A stretch of DNA of 64,000 nucleotides from contig CAWFSJ010000005.1 of the NCBI GenBank assembly GCA_963818505.1, positions 806,001 through 870,000 on the forward strand, given 5' to 3'. This DNA comes from JADKAV01 sp963818505 (lineage in GTDB: Bacteria; Actinomycetota; Actinomycetes; S36-B12; UBA10799). Of this stretch, positions 36,656 to 45,789 are shown piece by piece. The notes under the pieces are model-generated. The model had not been told where the DNA came from and made no database searches. It worked only from the letters and a program-made list of their open reading frames with translations. The position numbers were made by a program, and so were the translations under genes. Every line of letters starts with the position of its first letter. The stretch's first letter is position 1.

Positions 36656-37462
36656 TCAGGCCGGAGTCGGCCCGGTGATGTCGTAATCGATCGACTGCAC
36701 GGTGAACTCGCCGTAGGTGAAGGGGCCGTCGGGCATCTCGTACACCGCGTTGCCGCGATGGATCAGATGCATGTCGCCGGCATCGCGGTACTCAGTCACC
36801 GGTGTTGACCACCGCCTCGGCACATAGTCACCGCTGCTGCTATCGGGGCGGTCGTCGGACAAGAAATCGATCAACTCGTCGTCGTCGTTGAAGACCAGCG
36901 TCGCCGCGACCTGATGGGGACCGTTGACGAAGCGGACATGCGCCGAGCGGTCGTCGAGACCCGCCCAGGTCAGACGGTCATCCAGCAGACTGCCAGGAGC
37001 CATCAAGCACATGTCGTTGAGGACTGTCACGGTCTCGGCAGCGCTGATCTGGTCGCCGGACAGGTCAACCATGTTGACCGCGGAAGCGACCCGAACGGTG
37101 AATGTGGCCTGCTGTTGCCTGTAGACGTGCAGCGCCTTCACGGGCAGGCCGAACATCCGTGCCCGCATCAGGAACAGCCGGGTCGGGTCGCCGAAGAAGT
37201 TGTACTGCACCGAGCGGGCCCTCATGGGTGATTGGTCGGGCTTGCGGTACATGTTCGCGTCGAGGACCACGCGCATGTTCTGCGGGCGGGGTCGTCCGAG
37301 CGCCCCGGATCGCTTGATATAGCGGCTGACCGGGTCTGGCAGTCCGGCCAGATCCTCGGCCCGCAGCGGTGAACTGCCGGCCAGCAGCGGCTGTTGGGCG
37401 AACTCAGCGCCGACCACCTGCTCGTGACGCGCGGCCAATGAACGGGTCGTGTTGACCATCAT
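36656..37462 (-). CDS. DUF6544-like protein
   Basis: A 268-residue protein with no signal peptide or clear membrane helix. The pattern LPDPVSRYIKRSGALGRP, then PQNMRVVLDANMYRKPDQSPMRARSVQYNFFGDPTRLFLM, then PGSLLDDRL.WAGLDDRSAHVRFV and the C-terminal TEYRDAGDMHLIHRG.AVYEMPDG resembles a protein group I know as DUF6544. Function unknown. The ATG overlaps the stop of the upstream nitroreductase gene (ATGA), so both belong to one operon. Confidence 0.65.
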   Translation of the reverse strand: MMVNTTRSLAARHEQVVGAEFAQQPLLAGSSPLRAEDLAGLPDPVSRYIKRSGALGRPRPQNMRVVLDANMYRKPDQSPMRARSVQYNFFGDPTRLFLMRARMFGLPVKALHVYRQQQATFTVRVASAVNMVDLSGDQISAAETVTVLNDMCLMAPGSLLDDRLTWAGLDDRSAHVRFVNGPHQVAATLVFNDDDELIDFLSDDRPDSSSGDYVPRRWSTPVTEYRDAGDMHLIHRGNAVYEMPDGPFTYGEFTVQSIDYDITGPTPA

Positions 37463-38640
37463 GCACCCCGTCCGGCCGAGTAGACGATCACGTCGCCGAG
37501 CGGTCGGCGGGGGCTGCGCCGGGCATTGACCGTGGGCACGCCGATGCGGAAGGCGAACACCGTGGTCCGTCCCGATGGGGTCAAGTCTCTCAGCGGTTTC
37601 TCGAACTGCGAGGTCCGCCCCTGGCTGAGGTCGCGGGCGATCCGCTCGGTGACCTGGTTGAGCGGCTGCATACCCAGGCCGACGGTGGTGGCCCACAGAT
37701 GCAGGCGCTGGAAGGCGCGGCCCACCTGGATATGCGCCTGTGGGGACTGCGGATCCTCGACGCTGAGCAGACCGTAGGCGGCGGCGGTCTTCACGTGGAC
37801 CTGCTCGGTGTTTCGCAGCCACGAAGCGTCGTTCTGCCGCTGTGAGGTCGGGGGCAGCAACTTGGCCAAGAACGTGGTCACCGGTGGCAGGCCCTGGGCG
37901 TCAAGGGTCATGCCGTCGCGATGCGCCATGATCTGCGCCCGGGTCGCACGCCACCACTGGTTGATCTCCGCGGACTGCTCCCGGTCGTTCACGACGGCCT
38001 TGGTGGCCCGCACCACGAGCTCGCCGAAGGCGTCGCGCTCTGGTCCTTGCAGCCAGGTGAGGTTCACCAGGGGCAACGAACCCAGCAGCGCCGAGCCTGC
38101 CGCCAGTGATCCCTCGGGCAGGGTGAGATCGGATTCGTAGGGGCCACGGTTGGTGTGGCGCTCGGTGAGGGCGGGGAAGAGGTCGGCACCCTCCACCGCG
38201 CCGCCGTTGTGCAGCGAGACGCGCGCGGAGCCCGGGCCGGCATCGACGTCCACTGTCCTACCGGATGCCGCGGCCGCGACCGCCAGGTTCTCGATCGCGC
38301 ACCCCAGACCCGTCGCGAGTTCGGCATCGGTGGGGTCGGTCGCCGGCAGAGCGCGCGTCCGGTCCGCGCTCACCACAATCGCGTCCCCCTCGACGGCGAA
38401 GTGCCAGGGTTGGGTGTTGTGCGGGTTCGCTGCCAGGATGGCCGCGGCAACCAGGGCCTGCGGGCTACCGTCGCGTGGCAGGTCAGCCCATGCGTCGTAG
38501 GGCGAACCCTCGTCGGCGGTGAGGGCACCCGCGCTGCTCGCCTGGGCGCCGAGGCCGGTGCTCAGCGCTGCACCGAGGCCGACTGCGGTGACTCCGCTCA
38601 GCTTCAGCATGTCGCGTCGGGTCATCAGGTTCTGCGTCAT
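37459..38640 (-). CDS. Acg family FMN-binding nitroreductase-like protein
   Basis: A 393-residue protein with a twin-arginine signal (TRRDMLKLSGVTAVGLGAAL). The core NPHNTQPWHFAVEG motif and the two-half architecture fit the Acg family of FMN-binding nitroreductase homologues, studied in mycobacteria as dormancy-linked proteins that may bind flavin without reductase activity. Located with a DUF6544-like gene overlapping downstream and a six-TM membrane protein 10 nt upstream, so probably a redox-related operon controlled by the TetR gene at 39362. Confidence 0.8.
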   Translation of the reverse strand: MTQNLMTRRDMLKLSGVTAVGLGAALSTGLGAQASSAGALTADEGSPYDAWADLPRDGSPQALVAAAILAANPHNTQPWHFAVEGDAIVVSADRTRALPATDPTDAELATGLGCAIENLAVAAAASGRTVDVDAGPGSARVSLHNGGAVEGADLFPALTERHTNRGPYESDLTLPEGSLAAGSALLGSLPLVNLTWLQGPERDAFGELVVRATKAVVNDREQSAEINQWWRATRAQIMAHRDGMTLDAQGLPPVTTFLAKLLPPTSQRQNDASWLRNTEQVHVKTAAAYGLLSVEDPQSPQAHIQVGRAFQRLHLWATTVGLGMQPLNQVTERIARDLSQGRTSQFEKPLRDLTPSGRTTVFAFRIGVPTVNARRSPRRPLGDVIVYSAGRGA

Positions 38641-38650
38641 CTTCGGCTCC

Positions 38651-39346
38651 TCAACCCAGAGTGATCAGTACGGCACTTGCGGCCAGGACGATGCCCCCGG
38701 CCATCAGGCCCGCGCCCAACCCGCCGGTCAGCATGGCCACGGCTCGCCGGCGCAGTGCGGGGGCGACACCGATGCTCAGCGTCAGCCCGGCAACGATCGC
38801 GACGGCGGCCGCCACAGCAACGCTCGACGCGTACGTCCCCAGTAGGACTGTGAACAGGGCGCTGAGCGCCAATCCCAGACCCAGCAGCACGCCAACTGTG
38901 TAGGCAAGCCAGCCGCGCGCGCCCGGCCCCGCCTCGTTTTCGAAAGCGGCGGGCTCCGCCGGGACCGACGTGGCCGCAGAGGGTGCGGCAGTGAACGTGA
39001 GAACGGCTGCGGCGATCAGCACTGGTCCGGGGATGTACCACAACCGGCCGACTGTGGTGAAGCACACGCCGGCGCACGCGAGCACGAGCAGCAAGGCCGC
39101 GATCCTCTGCCACCGCGTCTGGTTGTGCCGCAATTGCCAGAGTCCGGCGGCGGCGACAAGGATCAGGATCACGGTGGTCAGGCCGAGCGCGGCGTTGTCG
39201 GTCTTATTGCCACTCCATTGCGGGATAGCCGATCCGGCCAAGAGCTGGATGAGCCCTGCGGTCACGCCTAGACCGACACCGATGACCCCCAGGGTGCGAG
39301 CGGGGGACCGGGTCGCGGCTGGGCTAGGCGATGTTACGGCGGTCAT
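38651..39346 (-). CDS. Six-TM membrane protein of unknown function
   Basis: A 231-residue integral membrane protein with about six helices, e.g. TLGVIGVGLGVTAGLIQLLAG, AALGLTTVILILVAAAGLW, ALLLVLACAGVCFTTVG and GVLLGLGLALSALFTVLLG. No family is recognised. It lies between the TetR gene (start 39997, stop 39362; 15 nt upstream of this gene) and the Acg gene (10 nt), in one unit on the same strand, so it probably belongs to the regulated operon. Confidence 0.6.
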   Translation of the reverse strand: MTAVTSPSPAATRSPARTLGVIGVGLGVTAGLIQLLAGSAIPQWSGNKTDNAALGLTTVILILVAAAGLWQLRHNQTRWQRIAALLLVLACAGVCFTTVGRLWYIPGPVLIAAAVLTFTAAPSAATSVPAEPAAFENEAGPGARGWLAYTVGVLLGLGLALSALFTVLLGTYASSVAVAAAVAIVAGLTLSIGVAPALRRRAVAMLTGGLGAGLMAGGIVLAASAVLITLG

Positions 39347-39361
39347 CGTGGGCTCCTTCGA

Positions 39362-39997
39362 TCAGGCGGGTTCGGCGGTCGTCATCCCGGTGCTGAGCAG
39401 TGCCATGAGGGTCTGGATGCGCACCGAGACATCTGCACCCTGGGTCATGAGTTCGGACTGTTCCTCAACTCCGCTGAAGGCAGCGAAGATGGTCTCCGCG
39501 ATCTCGCGCGATCCGAGATCCGCACGGATGGATCCCTCCTGCTGGCCGCGTTCCACGACCGACTCGATCAGGTCGATCCACAGGAACAGTGACGCCTGCA
39601 ACTCGGGCGCGAGGTCGGGCCGGGCCGCGGCGAGATCGGGGACGAGTCGTCCGATCGCCCGCAGGCTGCGGTTGCTGCTGTACGCGTCCACCACCTGCGC
39701 GGCCAGTTTCTGTGCCTGCAGGGGAGCCGGTGTCCGCGGGTCCACCGCGGTGGAGACCGCCGAGGTCCACTGCTCGCGCAGATCGTCGATCACGGCGACG
39801 GCCAGCGCCTCTTTCGACGGGAAGTGGAAATAGAAGGCGCCCTTGGTCATGCCCGAGCCGGCGATCACGTCGTTGAGCGAGGTCCCGGCGAAGCCGTCCC
39901 GCGCGAACGCCTCCGCGGCACGGTCGAGGATCTTGCGCCGCGTTCGGGAACTGCGCTGTGCCTGTGTCCGCGGACTCGAGGGGGCTTTGCTCGTCAC
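39362..39997 (-). CDS. TetR family regulator, ScbR-like
   Basis: A 211-residue TetR regulator. The HTH is AAEAFARDGFAGTSLNDVIAGSGMTKGAFYFHFPSKEALA (~28-67). The SGMTKGAFYFHF pattern resembles gamma-butyrolactone receptor-like (ScbR/ArpA) regulators and many general TetRs. The ligand domain is not diagnostic. It is the first gene of a string with a membrane protein, Acg protein and DUF6544 protein, and has a long nested palindrome 12 bp upstream (40009-40052), so autorepression and control of the operon are likely. Confidence 0.88.
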   Translation of the reverse strand: MTSKAPSSPRTQAQRSSRTRRKILDRAAEAFARDGFAGTSLNDVIAGSGMTKGAFYFHFPSKEALAVAVIDDLREQWTSAVSTAVDPRTPAPLQAQKLAAQVVDAYSSNRSLRAIGRLVPDLAAARPDLAPELQASLFLWIDLIESVVERGQQEGSIRADLGSREIAETIFAAFSGVEEQSELMTQGADVSVRIQTLMALLSTGMTTAEPA

Positions 39998-40008
39998 GTC
40001 TTTAGATT

Positions 40009-40052
40009 ACATACCGTCTGGTCGGTATGTCAATTCCGACCAGACGGTATGT
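40009..40052. promoter_or_regulatory. Nested TetR operator, 17-bp inverted arms
   Basis: ACATACCGTCTGGTCGG (40009-40025) is the exact complement of CCGACCAGACGGTATGT (40036-40052), with a 10-bp spacer. Within the left half, ACATACCG-TCTGGT-CGGTATGT is itself palindromic. Two overlapping binding sites are thus predicted, 12 bp upstream of the TetR start. Confidence 0.8.
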
Positions 40053-40147
40053 CATGCTGTGCGCGTGTAAGGGATGCCCCAGGATTGGCCCCCAGCGGAT
40101 GCCCGGATACCCCGACGCCCGGGTGTCAGCGGTGCTAGACCGGAACC

Positions 40148-41155
40148 ATGGAGGGGGCTGTCGTCGCCGTCGTGTTGCTCGGCATCGCCTTCGACGTCTC
40201 CAACGGCTTCCACGATTCGTCCAACTCGATCGCTGCTTTGGTGGCCACCCGTGCCGCTCGCCCGGCTCCGGCCGTCCTGCTGGCTTCGGTCTTCACGATT
40301 CTCGGGCCGATCCTGGTGGCCACGGCCGTAGCCGACACCGTCGGTGGCCTTCTGGACGTGGGACCTGAGCAGACACTGCTCGTCCTATTCAGCGCACTCG
40401 TCGCGGGTCTGGTCTGGAACATCGTGACCTGGTATCTGGGGCTTCCGTCGTCCTCCTCGCACGCGCTGGTCGGAGGGCTGGTGGGTGCGGCGCTGGTCGT
40501 CGGTGGACCCACCGCCGTCGTGTGGGGCGGCTTCGATGGGATCCTTCCGTACGGAGTGAATGGTGTGCTGGTGGCCCTGGCCATCTCACCGATTCTTGGG
40601 GCCGGCATCGCCTGGGCGATGGCCGAGGCGGTGGCACTGTTCACCCGCCGGGCGTCCAGGGCGCTGCGGACCCCGGTTCTGCGGGGCGAGTGGGTGACAG
40701 CGGCGACGCTGTCGTTTGCCCACGGCGCCAATGACGCGCAGAAGACGATGGGGCTGCTGACCCTCGCGCTGGTCGCAGGCGGCGTGATCCCGACTTTCGT
40801 GGTGCCGTTGTGGGTGAAGATCGCCTGCGGACTGGCACTGACCCTGGGCACCGCTCTCGGGGGATGGCGCATCGTGCGGACGATCGGCCGCCGGATCTAC
40901 CGCCTGCGTCCGATGGACGGTCTGGTGAGTTCCGCGTCGAGCACGGTGATCATTGGACTCGCTTCAGCTGTTGGAGCGCCGGTGAGTACCACCCACGTCG
41001 TGTCCTCGTCCGTGGTGGGTGTCGGAGCCAGTAGGCGGCGCCACCACGTCGGATGGGTGGTTGTGCGCGACATCCTGCTGGCCTGGTTGGTCACCCTGCC
41101 GGGTTGCGCCTTGATGGGTGCCGCGGTGTGTGTGGTTGCGAGGATGGTGACATGA
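40148..41155 (+). CDS. pit: Inorganic phosphate transporter, PiT family
   Basis: A 335-residue Pit-type permease with about 10 membrane helices. The duplicated PiT signature GFHDSSNSIAALVATRA (N-terminal) and FAHGANDAQKTMGLLTLAL (C-terminal half) bind phosphate with a metal; GLPSSSSHALVGGLVGA and GAPVSTTHVVSSSVVG are the paired SSxSHA/TTHV motifs. It imports metal phosphate with protons. The stop overlaps the start of the DUF47 gene (ATGA), the usual pairing of a regulatory PhoU-like protein with Pit. Confidence 0.93.
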   Translation: MEGAVVAVVLLGIAFDVSNGFHDSSNSIAALVATRAARPAPAVLLASVFTILGPILVATAVADTVGGLLDVGPEQTLLVLFSALVAGLVWNIVTWYLGLPSSSSHALVGGLVGAALVVGGPTAVVWGGFDGILPYGVNGVLVALAISPILGAGIAWAMAEAVALFTRRASRALRTPVLRGEWVTAATLSFAHGANDAQKTMGLLTLALVAGGVIPTFVVPLWVKIACGLALTLGTALGGWRIVRTIGRRIYRLRPMDGLVSSASSTVIIGLASAVGAPVSTTHVVSSSVVGVGASRRRHHVGWVVVRDILLAWLVTLPGCALMGAAVCVVARMVT

Positions 41156-41760
41156 AGAGGCGCTGGTTCCTGCCCGAGACCCCGGACGTTCTCGGCACCC
41201 TGCACGAACAAGCTGCCGTGACGAGGCAGGGTCTGAGTATCTTCGTGGCCTGGTCGCGCGGGGACCTGACCCAGGCCGCGGCTCTGCGTCAGGCCGAGCA
41301 CGACGCCGATGATGTGCGCCGCCGCCTGGCTCAGCAGTTGCGGAGTGCTTTCACGACTCCAGTCGACCAGGAGGACCTCTTCACTCTCTCCGAGCGCCTC
41401 GACATTGTCATCAACATGGCGAAGAACGTGGTGCGGGAGGCGGAGCTGTTCGGGGTGACCCCGACACCGATCACCGCGCAACTGGCAGATGAGGCTCTCG
41501 CGGGTGTGGAGAACCTGGCCAGAGCCTTCGACGTGTTGCTCGACGATCCTGATCAGGCGACCGCTCTCGCCGACGCCGCGACGAAGTGCGGACGTCACAT
41601 GGAGAAGCTTTACGCCCAGGGGATCAAGGAGGTCGCCGTGATGCCGGAGTTCCGGGAGGCGCTACCGCTTCGCGAGCACTATCAGCGCTGCCTGCGGATT
41701 GGTGAGTCGATCGAGCTGGTCGCGGACCGGATCTGGTACGCGGTCGTCAAGGAGGCGTGA
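41152..41760 (+). CDS. DUF47/PhoU-like accessory of Pit
   Basis: A 202-residue all-helical protein of the DUF47 (PhoU-like, TIGR00153) group. It has acidic helices with AEHDADDVRRRLAQQLRSAFTTPVDQEDLFTLSERLDIVIN, the family core with the E/D-rich metal-binding repeats. Members pair with Pit transporters and probably regulate them. Translationally coupled to pit by a four-base overlap; it is convergent with the following ABC permease gene. Confidence 0.9.
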   Translation: MKRRWFLPETPDVLGTLHEQAAVTRQGLSIFVAWSRGDLTQAAALRQAEHDADDVRRRLAQQLRSAFTTPVDQEDLFTLSERLDIVINMAKNVVREAELFGVTPTPITAQLADEALAGVENLARAFDVLLDDPDQATALADAATKCGRHMEKLYAQGIKEVAVMPEFREALPLREHYQRCLRIGESIELVADRIWYAVVKEA

Positions 41761-41777
41761 GGTGCTAGGACCTGCGC

Positions 41778-42584
41778 CTAGCCGATGTCGCGCCGGAAGG
41801 TGGTCAGTCGCCCGATCACCGTGAAGACCACCGCGTAGCCCAGCAGAACGAGCGTCCCCTGCCAGGGGGCGAGCAACTCGGCAAGCCCCGAGCTGACGTA
41901 GAGACTCGATCCGGCGATGGCCTCCCCGGCGGCGCCCGGCAGGAACTTCGACACCATCTCCGTGGCCTCGAACTGCGCCAGCAGCAGTCGCAATAGGGGC
42001 TCGACGAACTGGGTGAACACCAACAGGACCACGATGACCGCGACCTGATTGGTCAGCACGGAACCGAAGCCGACACCCACGAGGGCCCAGATGACCAGCG
42101 CGATCACTGACAGCGCGATTGTCCTCTGCATGGAGGGGTCGGCCAGGAACGTCGGCTCGCCCAGGACCGCCAGTGTCGTGGCGCCACCGAGCACCGCGCC
42201 GAGGACCCCGGCCAAGGCCACGACGACAGCGAAAGGAAGAACAGCCGCGAGCTTGCTGCCCAGAACCAAGGTCCGCCGGGGCTCGGCCAGCAGCGTCATG
42301 GTGATGGTCCGGTGCCGGAACTCGCTGGTAACGACCATCGCCCCCAGCACTGCCGGGAAGATGTATCCCAATGCCACGGCAAGCGTGTAGACCGAGGACG
42401 CGATGGACTGTGGATCCAGCACCATCGGGTCCGAGCTGGCGGGCTCGGCACGCATCCCGAAGACGAAGGACGCCGCCATGATCCCTGACATCACCAGCAT
42501 GTAGCCGAGCATCACCAGCGCGAGGATCCACCAGGTCCGCGTGGTGGTGATCTTGCGCCACTCCGTGCGAAGCGCATCCTTCAT
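41778..42584 (-). CDS. ABC-2 type permease, second exporter
   Basis: A 268-residue permease with six hydrophobic segments. The cytoplasmic coupling region is SEFRHRTITMTLLAEPRRTLVLGSKLAA. The N-terminal EWRKITTTRTWWILALVMLGYMLVMSGI is the usual first helix of ABC-2 permeases related to bacitracin- or multidrug-type exporters. ATG overlaps the ATPase stop by four bases. It is not similar in detail to the permease at 16335, so the window has two distinct ABC-2 exporters. The substrate is unknown. Confidence 0.86.
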   Translation of the reverse strand: MKDALRTEWRKITTTRTWWILALVMLGYMLVMSGIMAASFVFGMRAEPASSDPMVLDPQSIASSVYTLAVALGYIFPAVLGAMVVTSEFRHRTITMTLLAEPRRTLVLGSKLAAVLPFAVVVALAGVLGAVLGGATTLAVLGEPTFLADPSMQRTIALSVIALVIWALVGVGFGSVLTNQVAVIVVLLVFTQFVEPLLRLLLAQFEATEMVSKFLPGAAGEAIAGSSLYVSSGLAELLAPWQGTLVLLGYAVVFTVIGRLTTFRRDIG

Positions 42585-43528
42585 CGCGACTCACCCCGCT
42601 GATCGGCCGCGCTCGTCAACTCGAAGAACAGTGCCTCCAGGCTGGTGCCCGCCGCGGACAACTCGTGCAGTTCCAGCCCTTGCCGGAACGCTGAGGCACC
42701 GACTTCATCGGGGTGATGGTCCTGCACGATCGCGATGGTAGGTGTTGTGAACTCGGTGCTGGCAGACCAACCCGATTGTGTGATCAACCGCGCCAAGCCT
42801 TCCGCGTCCGGCGACACCACACGCACGGCCGGCCTCGCCTGCGCCTCGAGTGCGGCCAGCGAAGAGGCGTGAACCAGTCGGCCCTTGGCGATGATGACCA
42901 CGTCGTCGACGGTCTGTTCCACCTCGGACAACACGTGCGAGGACACCAGGATCGTGCGTCCCTGGTCGGCGAGGTAACGAAGGAATTGCCGCAGCCATGC
43001 GATGCCCTCCGGGTCCAGGCCGTTGGCCGGTTCGTCGAGCAGCAGGACCTGCGGGTCGCCGAGAAGGGTCGCGGCCAGGGCCAGGCGTTGGCGCATCCCG
43101 GTCGAGAAGCCTCCCACCCGTCGGTCTGCCGCTTCGGTCAGGCCCACCATCGCCAGCACTTCGTCGCAGCGAGCATCCGCAACGCCGATCTGGGGGGCGT
43201 AGACCCGCAGGTGGTCGCGAGCGGTTCGTCCCGGATGGAAACTCGCTGCTTCCAGTGCCGCACCCACGTGGTGTGCCGGGCGGGGGCGTTGCTCGTACCG
43301 AACCCCGCCGATCGTCACTGCCCCGGCATCGGGTGTGGCCAGCCCCAGAAGCAGGCGCAGCGTCGTGGTCTTGCCGGCCCCGTTCGGCCCGAGGAACCCG
43401 GTGACCCGACCCGGGGCGACGGTGAACGTCAGGTCATCGACGGCCTTGAGTGCTCCGAACCGTTTGGACAGGCCGTCGACGGAGACGAAGCCGTCAGCCG
43501 GTGGAAAGGCGACCCCAGTGGCGCTCAT
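42581..43528 (-). CDS. ABC transporter ATP-binding protein, second exporter
   Basis: A 315-residue ATPase: Walker A FLGPNGAGKTTT, signature GFSTGMRQRLALA (LSGGQ-like), Walker B VLLLDEPANGLDPEG and switch His in LVSSHVLSEVE. The N-terminal VDGLSKRFGALKAVDDLTF is normal for bacitracin/ABC-2-type transporters (DrrA-like). It forms an operon with the overlapping permease. Convergent neighbours on the left, the DUF47 gene, are unrelated. Confidence 0.9.
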   Translation of the reverse strand: MSATGVAFPPADGFVSVDGLSKRFGALKAVDDLTFTVAPGRVTGFLGPNGAGKTTTLRLLLGLATPDAGAVTIGGVRYEQRPRPAHHVGAALEAASFHPGRTARDHLRVYAPQIGVADARCDEVLAMVGLTEAADRRVGGFSTGMRQRLALAATLLGDPQVLLLDEPANGLDPEGIAWLRQFLRYLADQGRTILVSSHVLSEVEQTVDDVVIIAKGRLVHASSLAALEAQARPAVRVVSPDAEGLARLITQSGWSASTEFTTPTIAIVQDHHPDEVGASAFRQGLELHELSAAGTSLEALFFELTSAADQRGESR

Positions 43529-43568
43529 GCTCCCAGTCTTCCACCGGGTCTGTTTCGGAGATAACGCC

Positions 43569-45041
43569 CTACCCGGCGTCCATCAGCCGGATCTGCGGCC
43601 CCAGCGCCAGTGCGTGAACATCCTGGGTCGGCACACGTTCCGGCAGCACGATCTGGATGCCGGTTGCTGTGAGCGCAGACTCGACCTGCGCGTCACACCC
43701 GAGTAGCCGCACCGCTGGCGCTTGGTTGGCCGTGATGGCCTCAATCGTGAAATCACGGCGTCCTGGTAACCCGAGCAGCAAGGCGTGCACGCCCTCCGCG
43801 CCGGTGGTGAAGCGCACCTCGGTCTTCTCAGAGGTTGTCGTCTGCGCGCTCAACCAGGGCCTGGATCCGTAGACGGCAGCACCATTGCGCGACATCCATT
43901 CCCCAAGACCACGCAGTGGTACCTGTTGCTCCTCGGGGATCGTTCCGTCGGGCTTGGGCCCGATTCCGATCAGCAGGTTGCCGTTCTTCGACACGATGTC
44001 GCAGAACGACCGGATCAGTTCGGTGGCCGTGACGATGTCCTGCGGGCGTTCGTTGCGATTCGCGCCGAAGGAGTGCCCCACGCCGCGGGTTGACTCCCAC
44101 TTGCGCTGTTGGATCTCGTCGAACGAGGAGTACTCCGGGGTTGAGAAGTCGTAGTGGTGTGCCGCGGGGAAGGTCAGCGACTTCTGCGAATCGGGGACGA
44201 ACCGCCACAACGCTTGGACGATGGTGCCGGCGCCTCGCGCGAGCGTGTCCTCTACGGCACCCCGGTGCTCCGTCGGTTGCAGCCATCGGTCGTTGATCAC
44301 ACCGTCGGGGACGTTGTTGTAGTAGTACGCGAACAGGTCGGCGAGGTTCTCGCCAGCTGGCCAGCAGATGTCGTTCCACAGCACCGACGGCTGGAACCGA
44401 TCGATGAGCTCACGCACGTGTGCCGAGGCATACTGCACGTACGCAGGGTCACTCGGGACGGCCAGCATTGCGTCGGCCGGGTTGCTCAGCACGGCGTCGT
44501 TGTAGGGCCAGTCGTAACCGCCCGAGTAGTACAGCCCAGCGCGCAGCCCCCGCGCCCGCATCGCAGTGCTGAAGTCGGCGACCAGGTCGCGTTTGGCGTG
44601 GTAGCGCCCCTTCTTCGGGTGGGGCAGCGTGGCGGGCCACAGCGTGAAGCCCTCGTGATGTTTGGTCGTCAGCACGGTGTATCTGGCACCACTTGACTCG
44701 ATGAGAGCCGCTAGTGCATCGAGGTCGGCATCGCTGGACTCGCGATCGAACACCTCCCGGAAGTCGTCGTACGTCGCGTCCGGGCCGTAGGTCTGCGCCT
44801 GGTGTTGCCAGGTGGGGCTGCCGTGCAACTGCATGCTGTTGAGGTACCACTCGGCGTAGGGGTTGTCGAAGAGCATCGCCTTCGGCCCCTTGGCGCGCAG
44901 GAGTTCCTGGATGTCCGGAACCTGCGGAGCCCAGCCGGGCACCGAGTACAGGCCCCAGTGCAGGAAGACGCCGAGTTTGGCGTCGTCGAACCACGTTGGC
45001 AGGCGATGTTCGGCCACGGATTCCCATGTGCCTTCGTACAC
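43569..45041 (-). CDS. Alpha-L-fucosidase (GH29)
   Basis: A 490-residue GH29 enzyme hydrolysing alpha-L-fucosyl linkages. The N-terminal (beta/alpha)8 barrel begins WFDDAKLGVFLHWGLYSVPGWAP, and the substrate region is LTTKHHEGFTLWPA. The nucleophile Asp lies in SVLWNDICWPAGENL, and a general-acid Glu region occurs after SQKSLTF. A C-terminal beta domain spans 390-490. GTG 45041 is preceded by GAGGAGG. There is no signal peptide, so fucosides must be imported. Convergent/divergent neighbours do not suggest a sugar operon. Confidence 0.9.
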   Translation of the reverse strand: MYEGTWESVAEHRLPTWFDDAKLGVFLHWGLYSVPGWAPQVPDIQELLRAKGPKAMLFDNPYAEWYLNSMQLHGSPTWQHQAQTYGPDATYDDFREVFDRESSDADLDALAALIESSGARYTVLTTKHHEGFTLWPATLPHPKKGRYHAKRDLVADFSTAMRARGLRAGLYYSGGYDWPYNDAVLSNPADAMLAVPSDPAYVQYASAHVRELIDRFQPSVLWNDICWPAGENLADLFAYYYNNVPDGVINDRWLQPTEHRGAVEDTLARGAGTIVQALWRFVPDSQKSLTFPAAHHYDFSTPEYSSFDEIQQRKWESTRGVGHSFGANRNERPQDIVTATELIRSFCDIVSKNGNLLIGIGPKPDGTIPEEQQVPLRGLGEWMSRNGAAVYGSRPWLSAQTTTSEKTEVRFTTGAEGVHALLLGLPGRRDFTIEAITANQAPAVRLLGCDAQVESALTATGIQIVLPERVPTQDVHALALGPQIRLMDAG

Positions 45042-45212
45042 GGCGCCTCCTCAGGTGAGTGGAAGCTCATCTTCTCGCTCGAGACCCGGTGCGCGCGCCC
45101 CTGCGTCGGTCCCGGCGTTGAGTGTTGCGCCGTCACGGGTTTGGGCGGTCACAATCGGTAACCGGGCAACAGTCAACCGAGGGCTCGGCAGGGATCGCTG
45201 CGCCGCGCCGAC

Positions 45213-45701
45213 TCAGGTCTCGACGGTTGGCACAGTCCGTACTCGAAGGCACTGCGTCACGCCGAAGAGGCGCAGGGTGCGCAGTTCGGAATCCTCGAAG
45301 GAATCGGCCGCTGAGTCAAGCGAGACCAGCGCAGGATCAGTGACCTCGTACTGCTTGCCTTCGTGGGTGATGGCAGCGGAGTCCGCAGCCATCACGTTCT
45401 TCACCCAGTCCGTGTCCGAGCCGTAGACCAGTGCCACGACGAACCCGTCTTCGGTTTGCACAGTGCCCACTGGGGTCATGTACTCCTTACCCGAGACGCG
45501 ACCTTGGTGGTGCACTACACCGGCATAGGCATCAGCCTGCCCTGCAGTGCGTAGCTGGCGAGGGTTGAACACCGCCCGGTTGAGCCGCCGCTGCGTCTTG
45601 GTGACGATCGAGCCTTTGCGGCGCATTCCGATGAACCAGGCAACGCCAAGCGTGAGGATGCCGAGAATCGCGAGCGCGGCGATGCGGGTCAGGCGTTTCA
45701 T
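45213..45701 (-). CDS. Deazaflavin-dependent oxidoreductase-like protein (DUF385)
   Basis: A 162-residue protein with an N-terminal membrane helix (RIAALAILGILTLGVAWFIG) and a split-barrel domain. RRLNRAVFNPRQLRTAGQADAYAGVVHHQGRVSGKEYMTPVGTVQTEDGFVVALVYGSDTDWVKNVMA is the usual DUF385/F420-binding nitroreductase-family pattern (Ddn-like), with the YG..T.W..N. block. It may reduce quinones with F420H2, as in mycobacteria; that assignment is by family. ATG 45701 is preferred to a TTG-like upstream frame. Confidence 0.8.
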   Translation of the reverse strand: MKRLTRIAALAILGILTLGVAWFIGMRRKGSIVTKTQRRLNRAVFNPRQLRTAGQADAYAGVVHHQGRVSGKEYMTPVGTVQTEDGFVVALVYGSDTDWVKNVMAADSAAITHEGKQYEVTDPALVSLDSAADSFEDSELRTLRLFGVTQCLRVRTVPTVET

Positions 45702-45789
45702 GAGATGTCCCAACTGTTCGGTGCCCAATACTAAGGCTGTTGCACACACCCAAGGTCGAATCACGATCCCGTCGGCCCACCTGGAACCC

